A DNA stretch of 64,000 nucleotides, from assembly GCA_024102635.1 (NCBI GenBank), contig JAGFJO010000084.1:1-64000 (forward strand), given 5' to 3'. The position numbers and the translations under genes are program-made. The notes below the pieces were generated by a model. It saw nothing but the letters and a program-made list of their open reading frames with translations, was not told the origin of the DNA and did not search any database. Shown in pieces: positions 18,178-28,038 of this stretch (the first letter of the stretch is position 1; every line of letters begins with the position of its first letter). The stretch is from Deltaproteobacteria bacterium. GTDB lineage: Bacteria > Bdellovibrionota_C > UBA2361 > JAGFJO01.

Positions 18178-19110
18178 ATGGCTTTATACTTTGAGATTCC
18201 CTCACCGATAATATTTGCCGTGTCAGGGCGAGACAGCACTCGCTACCTAAATGCGCGGCTTACTAACGACATCAAGACAATTCCTATTGCGGGGATGCAG
18301 GAAGCCGCCATGCTATCACCGCAAGGCCGGACTGAAGGGATATTTAAAGTGGTGAAACTTGCCGCCGAAGAGTATCTCTTGATATGCGACGGAGGAAGCA
18401 TTGAAGGTGTAGAATCTGCTTTGAAGCGGTATCTCGTGGCCGATCGCGTTGACGTATCGCGCCCAAGCGGGCTCAAAGCATTTCATTTTATCAGCACTGA
18501 TTCGGCAGCGGCTATTTTGAAGGAGAGAGCTGATCTTCCAAAGCAGGGCGCCGCAGCTATTCTGGAGTCGCCGCGCTTGATTGCTTATCAGATCCAACGG
18601 TCCTATTCGATAGGAGTCGATGTAATAGTATCCTCGCAAGGAGAGTCCTTACTAAAAGATATCGAACTCAAAGCCTCATTGATTAGCGAAGCCGAACGGC
18701 AACTATTGCGCATTAAGGCCGGCATTCCATCATTCCCGGAAGAGCTGAACAGCGACTACCTATTTGCAGAAAGCGGTCTAGAGCGGTTGGTGTCCAGAAG
18801 CAAAGGGTGCTATGTGGGACAGGAGGTGTTGGAGCGGGTAAGCGCAATCGGAAAGGTACCGAGGCTGCTAAAATTGATTGCTGTCGAGCCGGCAGCAGCC
18901 ATATCGCCCGGCGCGGTCGTCACCGTTTTTCACTCAGCTGAGAGGCAGCAACAGCTTGCCCTTGGAAAAGTTATCAGCTCATGCTATGACGCCAAAGAGG
19001 GAGTTTCGTACTGCTTTGCAAGCTTGAAGAACGATCCAGACCTAGCAAGTTTTAACATAAGAATCGACGGCACTGCTGCGCGGCTTGTCGAGCGCCAGCA
19101 GACTAAGTAA
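18178..19110 (+). CDS. YgfZ/GcvT-like folate-binding protein
   Basis: 310 aa. It has the GcvT/YgfZ fold, with RYLNARLTNDIK and SPQGRTEGIFKV near the N-terminus and the YgfZ signature KGCYVGQEVLER, which carries the conserved Cys. YgfZ uses folate and supports Fe-S enzymes such as MiaB. ATG 18178 is chosen over TTG 18160 because the fold begins there. It is followed 31 bases later by pyrE. Confidence 0.88.
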   Translation: MALYFEIPSPIIFAVSGRDSTRYLNARLTNDIKTIPIAGMQEAAMLSPQGRTEGIFKVVKLAAEEYLLICDGGSIEGVESALKRYLVADRVDVSRPSGLKAFHFISTDSAAAILKERADLPKQGAAAILESPRLIAYQIQRSYSIGVDVIVSSQGESLLKDIELKASLISEAERQLLRIKAGIPSFPEELNSDYLFAESGLERLVSRSKGCYVGQEVLERVSAIGKVPRLLKLIAVEPAAAISPGAVVTVFHSAERQQQLALGKVISSCYDAKEGVSYCFASLKNDPDLASFNIRIDGTAARLVERQQTK

Positions 19111-19141
19111 ATTTACCGGCAGCCGTATTATTCGCTTCAAC

Positions 19142-19810
19142 ATGGAAACCCACCAACGCGACTTTATATCCTTCCTGCTGCAAGAAGGCGCGGTCAAGTT
19201 CGGGGAGTTCATACTTAAGTCGGGAAGGCAGGCTCCCTACTTCATTAATACCGGATGTTTTGACTCTGGAAGAAGTATAAGTGAACTCGGCAAGTTTTAC
19301 GCGTCTCATATTATGTCACTCCCAGTAAAGCCGAACGTCATTTTCGGCCCTGCATATAAGGGCGTACCGCTGGCAGTCGCTACATCAATTGCATTACAGC
19401 TGAATTACGGATTTGAGTGCCGCTACTCTTTTGATCGGAAGGAGATAAAAGATCATGGCGACACAGGAAGGATCGTCGGTTACCCTCCCAAACGAGGTGA
19501 CAAGGTTTTAATCGTCGAAGACGTCGTCACGGCAGGAACAACCCTCAAGGAGATCGTTCCGTTTTTACGCTCCTTAAGCGGGGTTGAAATAGTCGGGGTA
19601 GTTGTTAGCGTAGACAGGAAAGAGAAGGGATCTGGAACGGCTTCCGCTGTAGATGAAGTTTCGTCGCAGCTGGGAGTGACGGTGTATCCGATCGTTACCA
19701 TTCACGATATTCTCTCCTTTATTTCTGCGCCAAATTCCAGCGGCGTAACTATTACCGAGGAGTTAAAGCATCAGTTTCAACAGTATCTATCGCAGTATGG
19801 CGCGCCATAA
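19142..19810 (+). CDS. pyrE: Orotate phosphoribosyltransferase
   Basis: 222 aa from ATG 19142. PyrE joins orotate and PRPP to make OMP in pyrimidine synthesis. Recognised by FGEFILKSGRQAPYFIN near the N-terminus, PAYKGVPLA and the PRPP loop VLIVEDVVTAGTT. The earlier in-frame ATG (19085) lies inside the YgfZ gene and adds nothing conserved. The 3' end overlaps the ccmH-like gene by 14 bases. Confidence 0.95.
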   Translation: METHQRDFISFLLQEGAVKFGEFILKSGRQAPYFINTGCFDSGRSISELGKFYASHIMSLPVKPNVIFGPAYKGVPLAVATSIALQLNYGFECRYSFDRKEIKDHGDTGRIVGYPPKRGDKVLIVEDVVTAGTTLKEIVPFLRSLSGVEIVGVVVSVDRKEKGSGTASAVDEVSSQLGVTVYPIVTIHDILSFISAPNSSGVTITEELKHQFQQYLSQYGAP

Positions 19811-20312
19811 ATTCTCAAGGACGGCTCATCTCGTATTTTACCTGCTGGCTGCCGTCAGTTGGGCCCTTAATTCTAACTCGCCGTTGGCTGAGGAGAATAA
19901 TCGTGGCGGCAACGAAGCCCGTGCTGCGGCTATTGAGGCGCAGGAACAATCCATCGCACGCACCGTCATGAGTCCTTTCTGCCCCGGACGCACTCTTGCC
20001 GATTGTCCTAGCAGCACGGCTTCTCAACTACGGGCCAAACTGCGCGAAATGCTGGCCCAAGGCCGCAGCGAACAAGAGGTTCAAGATTTCCTTTTGGCCA
20101 CCTACGGAGAGGAGATTCGAGCTGCTCCTAAGAAGGAGGGGTTCGGTTTACTGGCTTGGGTAATGCCGGCGGCCTTTCTGCTTTTGGGCTTGTTCGTGAT
20201 GTATCTTTGGCTTTTCAGACACAATGTTCAAGAATCAGAGCCGGCAGATGTACAATCCGGCCTGTCACCTGAATTAAAAGCCCGCATAGAAGCCGAAGTG
20301 GGCACCGAATAG
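19797..20312 (+). CDS. CcmH-like cytochrome c biogenesis protein with altered Cys motif
   Basis: 171 aa. Signal peptide about 1-31. The CcmH domain is recognisable by RAKLREMLAQGRSEQEVQDF, ATYGEEI and a membrane anchor at about 123-144 (GLLAWVMPAAFLLLGL). Classical CcmH carries LRCxxC, which handles thiols of apocytochrome c. Here the site reads SPFCPGRTLADC, so Cys62 and Cys70 are seven residues apart. No other ccm gene is nearby. Family assignment is firm; the altered motif leaves its redox role open. Confidence 0.8.
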   Translation: MARHKFSRTAHLVFYLLAAVSWALNSNSPLAEENNRGGNEARAAAIEAQEQSIARTVMSPFCPGRTLADCPSSTASQLRAKLREMLAQGRSEQEVQDFLLATYGEEIRAAPKKEGFGLLAWVMPAAFLLLGLFVMYLWLFRHNVQESEPADVQSGLSPELKARIEAEVGTE

Positions 20313-20353
20313 GACTTTTTCCCGATCCTGCAAATTAAGGTGGTCAATCGACT

Positions 20354-20381
20354 TTGCAGATGGTCAATCGGCGCATATAAT
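20354..20381 (+). promoter_or_regulatory. Sigma-70-type promoter before the ABC transporter gene
   Basis: TTGCAG (20354-20359) and a perfect TATAAT (20376-20381) are 16 bases apart. A direct repeat TGGTCAATCG occurs at 20341 and again at 20361 inside the spacer, a possible operator. The leader would be about 145 bases. Confidence 0.55.
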
Positions 20382-20532
20382 GTGCTAAAATTTCTTGTTT
20401 TCCCGGGTTCACAAATGAAGCTGCCTAGCCCGGCATCCGGGCTAAATTTTAACCACTATTTATTTCCGGCCGAACCATCGGGGAGAGCCGTCCTCCATTC
20501 TCCATTGACTCTAAGGTTTTTGATATAGATTG

Positions 20533-22224
20533 ATGGCAAGCAACGAACGCCGAACTTTACAGCAGCTCGCCAAGATTGTGCCGCCCTTTTTTGTCTCAGA
20601 GTTGCGGTGGCGCGCCACGGGAATGTTGCTCCTATTGGCTGTTTTTTCGATATCCATCAACAGCCTCGATGCGCTGATGAGCTATATCGGGCGGGACTTC
20701 ATGACCGCCTTGTCACTAAGGGAGCGTGACGACTTTCTAAGGCAACTTTATAGATACTTAGGGGCGTTTGCGATAGCCACACCGGTGGTGGTCTTCTTTC
20801 GGTACACCGAGGAGAGACTGGGTCTAATGTGGCGGCGATGGTTCAGCCGTTTAATTTTGAAGCGGTATCTACAAAACCGCGCCTATTACAAGATTAACTA
20901 CGGCGGCAAAATAGATAATCCCGACCAACGTATAGAGGAGGATATTCGTTCCTTTACTTCAACCTCTCTCTCTTTTCTGCTCATCGTATTCAACTCGATG
21001 ATAAAACTGTTTCTCTTCACCGGCATATTATGGTCGATTTCGACCTCCCTAGTTTATGCGGTATTCGCATATGCAGCTGTAGGATCGCTAATCACTTATC
21101 TTGTAGGACGCCCTTTGATTGGGCTCAATTTCGCTCAGCTTAAAAAAGATGCGGACTACCGCTACAAACTCATTAACGTGCGGGATAATTCCGAGTCCAT
21201 TGCTTTTATCGGTGACGAGGGTAAGGAGTTAACTAGAAGCAGGCAGCGTCTTAAAATTGCGCTGGACAATCTGCTCAGGATCATCAATTGGAATAGAAAT
21301 CTCAGTTTATTTACTACAGGCTATAACTATGTTGTGGTGATCCTTCCTACCATCATAGTTGCCCCTCTTTTCTTGGATGGCAAAATTGAATTCGGTGTAG
21401 TAACACAGGCAAGTTTTCTTTTCGCGCATGTATTAGGAGCCTTATCCATCATCGTGACACACTTTCAGGGATTGAGCACACTTGCCGCTGTAATTAACCG
21501 CTTGGGCTCTTTCTGGGAGGCACTGGAAGAGATTGAACGCCAGCCTCCTAATTACTCGGGGGGAATAAAAACCAGAATTGGAGAACTGGTACGTTTCGAT
21601 GACGTCACTATTGTCACACCGAAACGGGAACAGGTGCTAATCCGCAATTTATCATTTGAGCTCAGCTCCGGCGGTCTTCTAATCAGCGGTCCCAGCGGAA
21701 GCGGAAAAAGCTCCATACTGCGCGTCCTTACCGGCCTCTGGACCTCAGGCTCAGGAAGCATTGTGCGGCCTCCACTAAACAGCACTATGATATTGCCGCA
21801 AAGGCCCTACATGGTTCTCGGCACGTTAAGAAACCAGCTGCTGTACGGCTCCAAAAGCACCGGTTACCTTGATGAAGAGCTGCTTAAAGTAATTCATAAA
21901 GTCGGCCTTTATGAAACCTTCAAAAGAGTTGGTGGATTTGAAAGCACCCTTGATTGGGCTAATATTCTTTCAACTGGAGAACAGCAGCGCTTGGCGTTTG
22001 CGCGCTTACTATTGTCCCGCCCCCGTTTTGTGGTGCTTGATGAAGCCACCACTGCCATAGATCAAGACAGCGAGCAGTACTTCTTCAGTCTCGTCAAGGA
22101 GTTTGCTTCGTTATACATAACGGTGGGATTCCACGCTACTCTGAGAAGGTATCACGACACGATCATCGAGATTGAGGATGATGGGCGGTGTCGGGTTGGC
22201 GGTATCAAACAGTCCATAATATGA
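20533..22224 (+). CDS. ABC transporter, fused permease and ATPase (YddA/ABCD-like)
   Basis: 563 aa. The N-terminal half (about 20-330) has six membrane segments of the SbmA/YddA/ABCD fatty-acyl transporter type, with RYTEERLGLMWRRW and NPDQRIEEDI as family marks. The ATPase half has Walker A GPSGSGKSS (about 385), the variant signature STGEQQRLAFARLLL, Walker B FVVLDEATTA and an H-loop HATLRRYH. It should work as a homodimer in the cytoplasmic membrane. The substrate could be a lipid, peptide or cofactor. ATG 20533 is preferred to TTG 20530. Overlaps the HEAT-repeat gene by ATGA. Confidence 0.88.
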   Translation: MASNERRTLQQLAKIVPPFFVSELRWRATGMLLLLAVFSISINSLDALMSYIGRDFMTALSLRERDDFLRQLYRYLGAFAIATPVVVFFRYTEERLGLMWRRWFSRLILKRYLQNRAYYKINYGGKIDNPDQRIEEDIRSFTSTSLSFLLIVFNSMIKLFLFTGILWSISTSLVYAVFAYAAVGSLITYLVGRPLIGLNFAQLKKDADYRYKLINVRDNSESIAFIGDEGKELTRSRQRLKIALDNLLRIINWNRNLSLFTTGYNYVVVILPTIIVAPLFLDGKIEFGVVTQASFLFAHVLGALSIIVTHFQGLSTLAAVINRLGSFWEALEEIERQPPNYSGGIKTRIGELVRFDDVTIVTPKREQVLIRNLSFELSSGGLLISGPSGSGKSSILRVLTGLWTSGSGSIVRPPLNSTMILPQRPYMVLGTLRNQLLYGSKSTGYLDEELLKVIHKVGLYETFKRVGGFESTLDWANILSTGEQQRLAFARLLLSRPRFVVLDEATTAIDQDSEQYFFSLVKEFASLYITVGFHATLRRYHDTIIEIEDDGRCRVGGIKQSII

Positions 22225-25019
22225 GTGCAGCTACCAGGACCAGCACAGCACGATTTATGTCTAAAGGCTTGGCAGCCGCAGCGGCGGCCATAGCTTCTGT
22301 GCTCACGGCAACAGCGCATGCCGATCTAGAATTCAAGAAAAGAGTCCTGGATAACTGCGCAGAAGCCATCGCAGAAATTGAAACGCTCGATCAGCAGCGC
22401 AGACTTGAGCTTATTCCCGATCTAAAGCTCCTGCTCAACCTTAAGTCCTCCGGAGTTGAGAGTCTCAGGCCCGAATCGTCCGGCAGTCAAAAAATCGGCG
22501 CCGTGGAAGCTCCATTTTCCGAGCCAGGCGGCGGAGATATATGGAAGAGTTTTCAGCCCAACCGTGATGTTAGAGCTAAGCGCTGCGCTGTACAGATTAT
22601 AGCGCTGCTAAGTCCCCATTCCATAGAGACCCTGCCGGACCTAATTCGCCTTTCAGCCGATCATAATCTTCCGGGCGATTTTAGGAATATCATCGATCAA
22701 ACGATTAACTCGCTTGCGGTGAGTGCCGCCCAAGACCGAAAAATAGAGGTATCCGGCAGCGTGATGGGCGAGCTGTTGGCTCTACTGAAGAGTCCACACT
22801 CCACCAAAGCTGAAAACGCAATGCTGGAGATGCGCGAACGCTCTGGCGAGTTTTTGCTGAATGAAATTATTAAACCGGATGCTGAGCTGCGTGATCGGAT
22901 AACTGAAGCACTTCTCAAAATCGATGGCACGGGTGAGATAATTGGAGCAGGAGTCTTGCAGCTGCTAAAGTCAGCTGACGACGGCTTGAGAAGACGAGCC
23001 ATTTTGCTGCTCGGGCGACTCGAGCAGGTCTTTCCTCTTTCTGTACCGGCTCTGATTGAACATTTGCAGGACATCAGTCCGGAGGTGGAAGAGGCGTCGG
23101 CAGATGCCCTGGCGGACATCTATGCCCAGGGGACCAAGCTTCCCAAGATCGTGGTCAGCGAGAAGCACCTTTCGGACCTGTTGAACGCTTTTACGTCGGC
23201 CGATAGCCGGCGGAGGGAGCAGTTATCTCCGGCCCTGCGCACACTCGGTCCTCTGCTGCCAAGTTTTTTCTCTAGGATGAGCCGTGCAATGAAAAGCGAT
23301 GACGCAGATCTTCGTGCAGCTGTGGTAGAGTTACTTGGAAAAATAGAAGGGCATGCAACTGAAGCAGGGAGAACGGTACTGCCGGCCTTGTCAGACCAGA
23401 GCTTAAATGTTCGTATTGAAGCGGTTCGGGCGCTTGGGCGCTTAAAAAATCACCAAGGCGTGGTACAGGCCTTTTCAAAGGTGCTGCGCACCAATTCTAA
23501 GGAGACCGATACCGACGCTAAGCAAAGGGTGGCTCTGGAGGTATCACTTGCAGTCGCAAAAATGGGTCTGGGAGAATCCGCCTCCTCTCTGGCTCCCAGT
23601 CTGGTTGAAGCGCTTCGCTACCCGAATGTCCTTCAAGGGGCTACCTCATCCGAATTGCCGGGATTGCACCCGGCTGCTTCGGCGCTCATATCGATAGGCC
23701 GTCCCTCAATTCCACTTTTGTTGAAGCATCTTACATCGAAGGATTTGGCATTCAAGAAAAGGGCCGTTGATATACTTGCCAATGTGACTCCGCCTCAAAG
23801 CCGTGCCATCTCCGCCCTGGCGCAAATGCTCAAGGATCCAGAGCTACGTCCAGCTGCTTCCGAGGCGTTAATCTCGTTCGGCAAACCATCTGTGCCGGAA
23901 GTCAAGAAAATATACCGCTCCCCCAACGCAACAGCTAAAACCGCTGCTGCCAAAATTCTTCTGGCATTAGGAGAAGAGAACAAGGAGATGTATTCGTTGG
24001 TCCTTGAGAACTCGCGCAAAGAGGATTGCCACTCTAAAGCGCGGCTTCCCATACTCATACCCTCACTCGGCAAGCAGGCGGAAAGCAGCTTCTCAAGAGA
24101 GCTGATTGCTTGCATAGAAGGGACTCCCCCAGCCGCAGACTACCTGGTAAGCGCGCTGGCAGCTGTATCCCCGCTTGCTCCTGAGGCTCAGCAGGATCTT
24201 ATTCGCTTGATCCAGAAAAATGAGACTTCAAAGAGAGTCAAAGTCGCGCTGCTTGAGCATGCTCTCGACTTCGGAATGTCGGGTAGCCAGCTTGTATCTC
24301 TTCTAATTAATCTTCTCAAAGAGGACGACAAATCAGTTCAATTCCGAGTGCTCAGTATCTTTCAATCGATTGGAGCCTCAGCAAAGGAAGCTACCGAAGA
24401 GCTTAACCGGTTTTTACGGGCGAACGAAAGTGATCAGCTTCTCGCCAATGAAGCAGTATTGGCCTTAATGGCAATTGACGCGCAGTCTTTCGAATTTAGC
24501 GAGTACTTTGCGAAGCAATTGGCTTCCGACTCGTATCAGTGGGCTCAAAATTCCATTAGTAAGGTTCCTGTTGAAGATAGATTGGTCATTCTTCAAAGAG
24601 GATTGAAGGAGCTGCCTCTCGACAAGAAGCACCGGGTAGTCGACGTCATTGGCGAAATGGGCGCCGCAGCTATTGGCTTGGCGCCGGATATATTGACCTA
24701 TACAAGTTCAGCCGATCGGCGCCTTTCCTACTCGGCCACCGCTGCGCTGTTGAAAATAGACCCTTCTCCTGCGTTGGAGACCGCTTTAAGAAGGGAGCTG
24801 TTGGGGGAGTTTAGAAACGATCTTTTAAGCGAGGAGTTCGGTCCCGCTTTGAAGCCGCTGTTAGATAAAATCATTAACACCAGCAGCAGCTACGTCGAGA
24901 AAAAGATAGCAAAATTGCTCCTAACTAGAGTAGCCGTCACTAACAAAAAGCCATGGGATGAAACGCCGGCGGGAAGAGTGCCAGCTGCCGCTGCGGCAAG
25001 GCCAGCTCAGTCAAATTAG
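22221..25019 (+). CDS. Exported HEAT-repeat protein
   Basis: 932 aa from ATG 22221, which overlaps the transporter stop (ATGA). An Ala-rich signal peptide ends near AHA-DL. The rest is an alpha-solenoid of HEAT/PBS-lyase-type repeats: many 30-40-residue helical pairs such as LRRRAILLLGRLEQ, LRAAVVELLGKIEG and LNVRIEAVRALGRLK. No catalytic motif is seen, so it is probably a binding scaffold in the periplasm. Coupling to the ABC gene suggests a shared process. Its stop interlocks with that of the convergent cyoE-type gene. Confidence 0.8.
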   Translation: MSAATRTSTARFMSKGLAAAAAAIASVLTATAHADLEFKKRVLDNCAEAIAEIETLDQQRRLELIPDLKLLLNLKSSGVESLRPESSGSQKIGAVEAPFSEPGGGDIWKSFQPNRDVRAKRCAVQIIALLSPHSIETLPDLIRLSADHNLPGDFRNIIDQTINSLAVSAAQDRKIEVSGSVMGELLALLKSPHSTKAENAMLEMRERSGEFLLNEIIKPDAELRDRITEALLKIDGTGEIIGAGVLQLLKSADDGLRRRAILLLGRLEQVFPLSVPALIEHLQDISPEVEEASADALADIYAQGTKLPKIVVSEKHLSDLLNAFTSADSRRREQLSPALRTLGPLLPSFFSRMSRAMKSDDADLRAAVVELLGKIEGHATEAGRTVLPALSDQSLNVRIEAVRALGRLKNHQGVVQAFSKVLRTNSKETDTDAKQRVALEVSLAVAKMGLGESASSLAPSLVEALRYPNVLQGATSSELPGLHPAASALISIGRPSIPLLLKHLTSKDLAFKKRAVDILANVTPPQSRAISALAQMLKDPELRPAASEALISFGKPSVPEVKKIYRSPNATAKTAAAKILLALGEENKEMYSLVLENSRKEDCHSKARLPILIPSLGKQAESSFSRELIACIEGTPPAADYLVSALAAVSPLAPEAQQDLIRLIQKNETSKRVKVALLEHALDFGMSGSQLVSLLINLLKEDDKSVQFRVLSIFQSIGASAKEATEELNRFLRANESDQLLANEAVLALMAIDAQSFEFSEYFAKQLASDSYQWAQNSISKVPVEDRLVILQRGLKELPLDKKHRVVDVIGEMGAAAIGLAPDILTYTSSADRRLSYSATAALLKIDPSPALETALRRELLGEFRNDLLSEEFGPALKPLLDKIINTSSSYVEKKIAKLLLTRVAVTNKKPWDETPAGRVPAAAAARPAQSN

Positions 25020-25951
25020 CTGTCCATTACAATCAGTAGAAAAAGAAGCGGCAGGTAGAGAAGCGACGCATGCAGAAGCGCCTTCGCATGTTGCAGCGAT
25101 TTCGTCTGAGCAAGCTGTAACCCGGAAGCTAAAAGTAACCCTCCTAGCAAAATCGCTCCGGTTAAATACCACTGCCCCGATAAGCCAAAAAGAGAAGGAA
25201 GGATCGACACAAAAACTAGCAAGACGGTGTACAATATAATTTGCGGAAACGTAACTACCCCCTCAGGATCGAGAACCGGCAGCATTTTAAATCCCGCCTT
25301 CCGATAATCTTCCTTATAAAGCCAGGCTATCGCATAAAAATGAGGGTGCTGCCAAAGGAACATTATGAGAAAAAGTATCCAGGCGCCCGTATCGAGCTGG
25401 CCTGCCGAGGCAGCCCATCCACCCATCGGCGGTAGAGCACCCGGTATCGCTCCTACAAAGGTATTAAGCCAGGTAACCCGCTTGAGAGGTGTATACACCA
25501 AAACATATAGAAATGCGGTGAGAAGAGCCAAAAATCCAGTGAGAAGATTCACTTGAATAGCTAGGAGGCAGGTGCCGGACAGAACAAGCATGATTCCAAA
25601 AAGCAGCGCCTGGTTTGCCGATAATCTGCCGCTGGGAAGAGGTCTTCGAGAAGTGCGGGACATATTTTTATCGATGTCGCGCTCCAAGTAATTATTCAGC
25701 GCGCAAGCCCCCCCGCTGCTTATAGCGGTACCGGCCATAGTGGTGGCAAAAAGACCCCAAGATTCGATACCTCCGCCTCCCAGGTAAAACCCCACTGCGG
25801 AAGTAATAGTGACCATAAATGTGATGCGCGGTTTGGCGAGAGACAAAAAGAGCTTGGCGCTGTTCAACATTGCGCTCAATAGAGGGATCCAGGCTCGATC
25901 CGGCTCCAAATGCCTTTCGAGAATTGCTTGACTGTCAGACTGTACCGGCAT
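25016..25951 (-). CDS. ctaB: Protoheme IX farnesyltransferase (heme o synthase)
   Basis: 311 aa, UbiA superfamily, with 8-9 membrane segments. It adds a farnesyl group to protoheme to make heme o for haem-copper oxidases. Prenyl-diphosphate/Mg sites are visible: NNYLERDIDKNMSRTSRRPL (N-x6-D-x3-D) and the second loop YKEDYRKAGFKMLPV. LAKPRITFMV opens the first helix. An N-terminal extension of about 30 residues precedes it; ATG 25870 is an alternative start. No oxidase subunits are nearby. Confidence 0.93.
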   Translation of the reverse strand: MPVQSDSQAILERHLEPDRAWIPLLSAMLNSAKLFLSLAKPRITFMVTITSAVGFYLGGGGIESWGLFATTMAGTAISSGGACALNNYLERDIDKNMSRTSRRPLPSGRLSANQALLFGIMLVLSGTCLLAIQVNLLTGFLALLTAFLYVLVYTPLKRVTWLNTFVGAIPGALPPMGGWAASAGQLDTGAWILFLIMFLWQHPHFYAIAWLYKEDYRKAGFKMLPVLDPEGVVTFPQIILYTVLLVFVSILPSLFGLSGQWYLTGAILLGGLLLASGLQLAQTKSLQHAKALLHASLLYLPLLFLLIVMDS

Positions 25952-26112
25952 GCCTTAAGCATTCACCTCTTGCCGTGATTTGTCAATTTGACCGGCCGAA
26001 GCGCTCTAATTTTTCTTTTCGCCCTCTCAGACCCCGTAACCACAAGATCAAAGGTCCTTAATGGTAATCGAAATTATTTAATCCGTTCGAGGGGTTTAAG
26101 TCTTCCCGGGGG

Positions 26113-28038
26113 TCAGTAAAGCCCGTGCAAACTGCCGCTCTCCCTCATACTGAATATCCGGCTGCCGTTAACCAGGGAAGAACTCTTCCTTAAAAGATAG
26201 TAAATTGCGCCGTAGGTCACGGAGAAGACCAGCGCCCAATTAGCAACCATAAAAAGAAGAGAATCGGGCTGGATAATGAAAAGAAAGTCTCCTAGGGAAA
26301 ACAGTTTGAGTGACTCACCCTTATAGAAATCGCCGACTAAATAGTATTGCGCGCAGAAACATGAAAATAGCGCCAATCCGAAGAAAAGCTCGAAGCGCTT
26401 TGACTCAAGCTGCACCTGCATTACCTCCTTTCTTACTACGCTTGCAATAAGCAGGCAGTAAATCAATAGAGACACGAAGAGGAGAAGTTGTTGATCGGGT
26501 ATTACTTTTGAGTTTAACTCGAGAGGCGACGCCGGTGTGAGCAGAGCGATTCTAGCTATATCAAAAAACGCCTTTTCTGCCGGATCGCTAAAGCTAATTC
26601 CTGATCGCTCAACTATCGTATCCGAAGCGTTGCTCAGATTAATCATCAGGTGGGCAAAGAACATAAAGCAAGCAAGCAGGAATATATTCCATACCATCTT
26701 GATGTAGGTGCTCAAGGACTGAGCCATATCTAGCTTTCGATTTACCATGACAAGAAACGGCAGCGCTGACACAGAGGCAACTATCACTAACGGACCTGCT
26801 ATGCCTGCGATCCATTTAATAAAGTTTGACTTCGCGCCCAGGTCTCCTATCACTCGCGCCAGGAAGTGGGTTATCGGTCCGGCCACCAGCCACAACAAAG
26901 CAAGCGCCGCGCATGCCAAGATGCAGAATTGCACCAATCCAGCCAGCAACGAAGCAAATCGGATCTTCAACGTCGGCAATTCGACCGCGGAGGAGTGCAT
27001 AGAGGCGGTATTCTGCTGCTGCGGTGGAGATATGGAGGCAGGCTCGCTGTGTTCGATAGAGCATGGTGGACCCTGGCTACTTCCCTGATACGAAAGGGAC
27101 TCTATGTACATCGCATGCGACCCAAACTGGGGAGGGGCAGTCTCCGCAAAGTATGCTGAAGACATGCGCTGAACATCGCTTCCGGATCGAAGCCGCTCAA
27201 TCTCCCTCTCAAGAAGGCCTATAAGTGCTTCGGCGCTTTCCGGCCGATCGGCAGGGTCCTTCTCGAGCATCTGCATCACTACATGGCTCAAAGTAACCGG
27301 CACGTTTTGCTCTAGCTGGCTTGGCTGAGGAGGGGTCCTTTCGAAGTGGCTGCACATTACCTGAGCAGCCGTCTCGCCATCAAACGGCCATATTCCTGTC
27401 AGGAGCTCATAAGCCATTACGCCGAGCGCATAAATGTCGGCGGAATGCGTTATGTCCGTTCCGCGCCATATTTCGGGCGACATATATGGCGCGCTTCCCA
27501 CCACCTCTTCGTGGCTTGTGAGATTCGATAGTGTTGGGCGCGCGATTCCGAAGTCAGCGATCTTAACAACTCCTTCTCTTGTTAAGAGGACATTTGCCGG
27601 CTTTAGGTCGCGATGGATAATGCCTTGCTGATGGATGGCGCTAAGACCGCGGCAAACCTGAAGCAGAATCAGGCAGGTTTCATAAGGAGGGAGCACCCCT
27701 GATTCTAAAAATTCAGTTAACGGCTTGCCGTTCACATATTCGAGCGTGAAATATAAAAGCCCTTGGTAAGAGCCAACGTCGTAGGTACGTACCACGTTTT
27801 CATTGGTTACTTTTCGCGTGAGTTGAACCTCCCGGAGAAACCGTTTTGAATGCCGTTCATCGGAACACAGTTCCGGCAAAAGAACCTTTAGCGCAAGCTC
27901 ATCCATTTCCAGCACTTGGTCGTGCACGAGGTACACCTTCCCCATTCCGCCGCTACCGATCTCGCGCACGATTCGATAGCGCTCGGCAAATAGGTCGCCT
28001 TCGATAAAAGATAGCTGTCCGTCTACCAGTCCGCCCAT
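26113..28038 (-). CDS. Membrane Ser/Thr protein kinase (Hanks type)
   Basis: 641 aa. The N-terminal kinase domain (about 20-280) has all key residues: GSGGMGKV loop (28-35), Lys51, HRDLKPANVLL with catalytic Asp144, DFG at 162-164, and SAPYMSPE. A linker of about 80 residues follows. The C-terminal half (about 355-630) holds about seven hydrophobic helices, an integral domain unlike the extracellular PASTA type. It should be an active cytoplasmic-face kinase anchored by a polytopic domain that may be the sensor. Substrates are unknown. It lies downstream of gpsA after a 150-base gap. Confidence 0.9.
   Translation of the reverse strand: MGGLVDGQLSFIEGDLFAERYRIVREIGSGGMGKVYLVHDQVLEMDELALKVLLPELCSDERHSKRFLREVQLTRKVTNENVVRTYDVGSYQGLLYFTLEYVNGKPLTEFLESGVLPPYETCLILLQVCRGLSAIHQQGIIHRDLKPANVLLTREGVVKIADFGIARPTLSNLTSHEEVVGSAPYMSPEIWRGTDITHSADIYALGVMAYELLTGIWPFDGETAAQVMCSHFERTPPQPSQLEQNVPVTLSHVVMQMLEKDPADRPESAEALIGLLEREIERLRSGSDVQRMSSAYFAETAPPQFGSHAMYIESLSYQGSSQGPPCSIEHSEPASISPPQQQNTASMHSSAVELPTLKIRFASLLAGLVQFCILACAALALLWLVAGPITHFLARVIGDLGAKSNFIKWIAGIAGPLVIVASVSALPFLVMVNRKLDMAQSLSTYIKMVWNIFLLACFMFFAHLMINLSNASDTIVERSGISFSDPAEKAFFDIARIALLTPASPLELNSKVIPDQQLLLFVSLLIYCLLIASVVRKEVMQVQLESKRFELFFGLALFSCFCAQYYLVGDFYKGESLKLFSLGDFLFIIQPDSLLFMVANWALVFSVTYGAIYYLLRKSSSLVNGSRIFSMRESGSLHGLY

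Noticed and set aside
20340..20528. 62-codon ORF before the ABC transporter
   Set aside because: It overlaps the proposed promoter and has no coding features.
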